Assembly (NCBI GenBank): GCA_013812465.1
Contig: JACCTK010000229.1
Coordinates: forward strand, 1 to 5,970
Length of the DNA stretch: 5,970 nucleotides
Source: Actinomycetota bacterium
GTDB taxonomy: Bacteria > Actinomycetota > Thermoleophilia > Gaiellales > Gaiellaceae
Direction of reading: 5' to 3'
Part shown: piece by piece, positions 3,842-5,970 of the stretch
Layout: each line of letters opens with the position of its first letter
How positions within the stretch are numbered: position 1 is the stretch's first letter
The notes under the pieces: model-generated
What the model was told of the DNA's origin: nothing
The model's database searches: none
What the model saw: only the letters and a program-made list of their open reading frames with translations
Program-made: the position numbers and the translations under genes

Positions 3842-5970
3842 GTGAGTCAGCCCGCCGCGCCGCCTTTCGTCCACCTGCACGTTCATTCCGAGTACTCCAT
3901 CCTCGACGGCGCCTGCCGGATCCCGGCGCTCGTGGAGAAGGCGAAGCGGCTCGAGATGCCGGCGGTCGCGCTCACCGATCACGGCTCCCTGGCCGGGGCA
4001 GTCGAGCTCTACCGAGAGGCTCGCAAGGAGGGCGTGAAGCCGATCGTCGGCTGCGAGGTGTACGTCGCGGACGACCGGCGGGCGCAGACCAAGGGCTATG
4101 CGCATCTGACCCTCCTCGCCGAGACGAACGAGGGCTATGCGAACCTGATCAAGCTCTGCTCGCTCGGCTTTCTCGAGGGGTACTACTACAAGCCGCGCGT
4201 CGACTGGGAGCTTCTCGAGGGTCACGCGAAGGGGCTGGTGGCGCTGTCGGGATGCCTCTCCGGACGGGTCTCCCGGGCGCTCGCCGAAGAGCGTCCCAAG
4301 GATGCGCGCGACGATCTTGACCGCCTGCAGCAGATCTTCGGGCGCGACTCGACGTACGTCGAGCTCCAGAACGCCGGTCTCGCGGAGCAGCAGGCAATCA
4401 ATCCGAAGCTCGTCGCGCTCGCCGAGGAGACCGGCCTGCCGCTCGTCGCCACCGGAGACGTCCACTACCTCGACTCGAAGGACGCCTACGCGCACGAGGC
4501 CCTCCTCTGCATTCAGTCCGGCGACACGTTGAAGAACCCCGCGCACTGGCGTTTCGACACGAACGAGTTCTTCTTCAAGACGCCCGAGGAGATGGCGGGC
4601 GACTTCGTCGGGTACGAGCATGCCCTCGCGCGGACGCTCGAGGTGGCTGAGCGCTGCTCGGTCGAGATCGAGCTCGGGAGGATCCTGCTGCCGCGCTACC
4701 CGGTGCCGGAGGGCCGCGATGCTTTCGACTACCTGGTCGAGCTGTGCGAGAAGGGCTTGCTCAAGCGCTACGGCAAGGCCACACCGGAGCTCCACGAGCG
4801 GCTCCGCTTCGAGCTGAAGACGGTTCGCGAGATGGGCTTCGCGGACTACTTCCTCATCGTCTGGGACTTCATCCACTTCGCCAAGCAGAACGGGGTCAGC
4901 GTGGGGCCTGGGCGCGGCTCCTCCGCCGGCTCGCTCGCCGCCTACTGCCTCGAGATCACCGACGGCGACCCGATGCGCTACGGCCTGCTCTTCGAGCGCT
5001 TCCTGAACCCGGCGCGCAAAGACCTGCCCGACATGGACATCGATTTCTCGGTCGCCGGTCGCGACCGGGTCATCAACTACGTCGCCGAGAAGTATGGACG
5101 CGACCGGGTCGCCCAGATCATCACCTTCTCGACGATGGCCGCCCGAGCCGCGATCCGAGACGCGGGCCGCGTGCTCGACATCCCCTACGGCGTCGTCGAC
5201 CGGATCGCGAAGCTCGTCCCGGAAGGTCCGGGACAGACGCTCACCGAGTCGCTTCGCCCCGGCTCGGAGCTGCGGCAGGCGGTCGACTCGGACCCAGTCG
5301 CGAAGGAGATCCTCGATCTCGCACAACCGCTCGAGGGGCTCACCCGCGCGGATTCGATCCATGCGGCGGGAGTCGTCATCGGCGCGCAGCCGCTGATCGA
5401 GCTCGTGCCGCTGCAACAGAAGGGCTCGGATCAGGAGGTCGTGACGCAGCTCGGGATGCACGACGTCGTCGAGCTCGGCCTCCTGAAGATGGACTTCCTC
5501 GGCCTGCGCAACCTGGACGTGATCGACAAGGCCGTGGAGCTCATCGGCGGGGTCGACATCGGCACGCTCGCGCTCGAGGACGGCCCGACCTACGCCATGC
5601 TCGCCCGCGGCGAGTCGACCGGGGTCTTCCAGTTCGAGTCGTCCGGCATGCGCGAGGCTCTGCGTCTCGTCAAGCCGACGGAGTTCGAGGACTTGATCGC
5701 GCTCGTCGCGCTCTACCGGCCGGGGCCGATGGGCTACATCCCGACCTACGCCGCCCGCAAGCACGGCAAGGAGCAGGTCGCCTTCGCCGATCCACGGCTC
5801 GAGGCCATCACCGGCGGGAGCTACGCGATCTGCATCTACCAGGAGCAGTACATGGAGATCGCCAAGCAGCTCGGCGGTTTCGCGCCAGCGGAGGCTGAAA
5901 CCCTGCGGAAAGCAATCGGGAAGAAGATCCATGCGCTGATGGCCTCCCTCAAGGACAAGTTCCTCGAGGG
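3842..5970 (+). CDS. dnaE: DNA polymerase III alpha subunit, DnaE (3' end outside window)
   Basis: This is the catalytic subunit of the replicative polymerase; 709 codons are visible of a protein usually about 1,150-1,200 residues. The N-terminal PHP domain begins FVHLHVHSEYSILDG. All nine expected metal ligands can be placed: H11, H13, D22, H47 (TDHG), E72, H88, C138 (SGC), D206 and H208 (GDVH). In mycobacteria and Thermus such intact PHP domains have 3'-5' exonuclease activity, so this enzyme may proofread itself. The polymerase domain follows, with GPGRGSSAGS (355-364), catalytic D397 and D399 (PDMDIDF) and D551 (KMDFLGLRNL). SIHAAGVVIG, TGVFQFESSGM, ALYRPGPMG and YQEQYM are further family motifs. 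The window ends in the thumb/fingers region just after LRKAIGKK, so the beta-clamp and C-terminal domains are not seen. The GTG at 3842 was chosen because it is 8 codons before the conserved start and follows a good -10. The reading frame is intact throughout. Confidence 0.98.
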   Translation, partial: MSQPAAPPFVHLHVHSEYSILDGACRIPALVEKAKRLEMPAVALTDHGSLAGAVELYREARKEGVKPIVGCEVYVADDRRAQTKGYAHLTLLAETNEGYANLIKLCSLGFLEGYYYKPRVDWELLEGHAKGLVALSGCLSGRVSRALAEERPKDARDDLDRLQQIFGRDSTYVELQNAGLAEQQAINPKLVALAEETGLPLVATGDVHYLDSKDAYAHEALLCIQSGDTLKNPAHWRFDTNEFFFKTPEEMAGDFVGYEHALARTLEVAERCSVEIELGRILLPRYPVPEGRDAFDYLVELCEKGLLKRYGKATPELHERLRFELKTVREMGFADYFLIVWDFIHFAKQNGVSVGPGRGSSAGSLAAYCLEITDGDPMRYGLLFERFLNPARKDLPDMDIDFSVAGRDRVINYVAEKYGRDRVAQIITFSTMAARAAIRDAGRVLDIPYGVVDRIAKLVPEGPGQTLTESLRPGSELRQAVDSDPVAKEILDLAQPLEGLTRADSIHAAGVVIGAQPLIELVPLQQKGSDQEVVTQLGMHDVVELGLLKMDFLGLRNLDVIDKAVELIGGVDIGTLALEDGPTYAMLARGESTGVFQFESSGMREALRLVKPTEFEDLIALVALYRPGPMGYIPTYAARKHGKEQVAFADPRLEAITGGSYAICIYQEQYMEIAKQLGGFAPAEAETLRKAIGKKIHALMASLKDKFLE

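Noticed and set aside
3491..5932. An 813-codon open frame antisense to dnaE
   Set aside because: dnaE on the plus strand is unambiguous, with conserved motifs throughout. Codon bias in GC-rich genes commonly keeps the antisense frame open, and its sequence (repeated Leu/Val/Asp/Arg runs) has no recognisable domain.

Overview
The window is GC-rich and dense with genes. It carries strong G/C bias at third codon positions, GTG starts, and a probable leaderless TAnnnT-type promoter in front of dnaE. Together with DnaE and tyrosine-phosphatase sequences of actinobacterial flavour, this suggests an Actinomycetota chromosome, possibly the Thermoleophilia (Gaiellales/Solirubrobacterales). The phylum is a moderate-confidence inference and the class a weak one. 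I see no phage, plasmid, CRISPR, IS or RNA-gene signatures.

Layout. (1) 1-755, plus strand: the last 84 codons of a gamma-glutamyltransferase, joined by an ATGA stop/start overlap to a complete GNAT N-acetyltransferase. (2) 751-780: a palindromic hairpin whose two ends supply the TAG stop of the GNAT gene on one strand and of a possible 39-residue ORF on the other. (3) 2721-776, minus strand: a 599-residue cytoplasmic coiled-coil protein of unknown function with degenerate internal repeats, followed by the possible 39-residue ORF. (4) 2722-2976: intergenic DNA holding an operator-like palindrome and two opposed hairpins of the same repeat family as the one at 751-780. (5) 3438-2977, minus strand: a compact cysteine-based protein tyrosine/dual-specificity phosphatase. 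(6) 3526-3774, plus strand: an 82-residue helical, acidic hypothetical protein, divergent from the phosphatase. (7) 3842 to the window end, plus strand: the first 709 codons of dnaE, the replicative DNA polymerase III alpha subunit, with intact PHP metal ligands and all three polymerase aspartates.

The genes do not form one pathway. GGT and GNAT look translationally coupled, the coiled-coil gene and the small ORF could share a transcript, and dnaE seems to have its own promoter. That promoter is the most interesting regulatory site seen: its -10 hexamer lies in the loop and 3' arm of a perfect 7-bp inverted repeat, 8 nt ahead of the GTG start.

I found no clear previously undescribed multi-gene system. 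The least explained items are the repeat-bearing coiled-coil protein with its possible small partner ORF, the opposed hairpin repeats, and the dnaE promoter palindrome.
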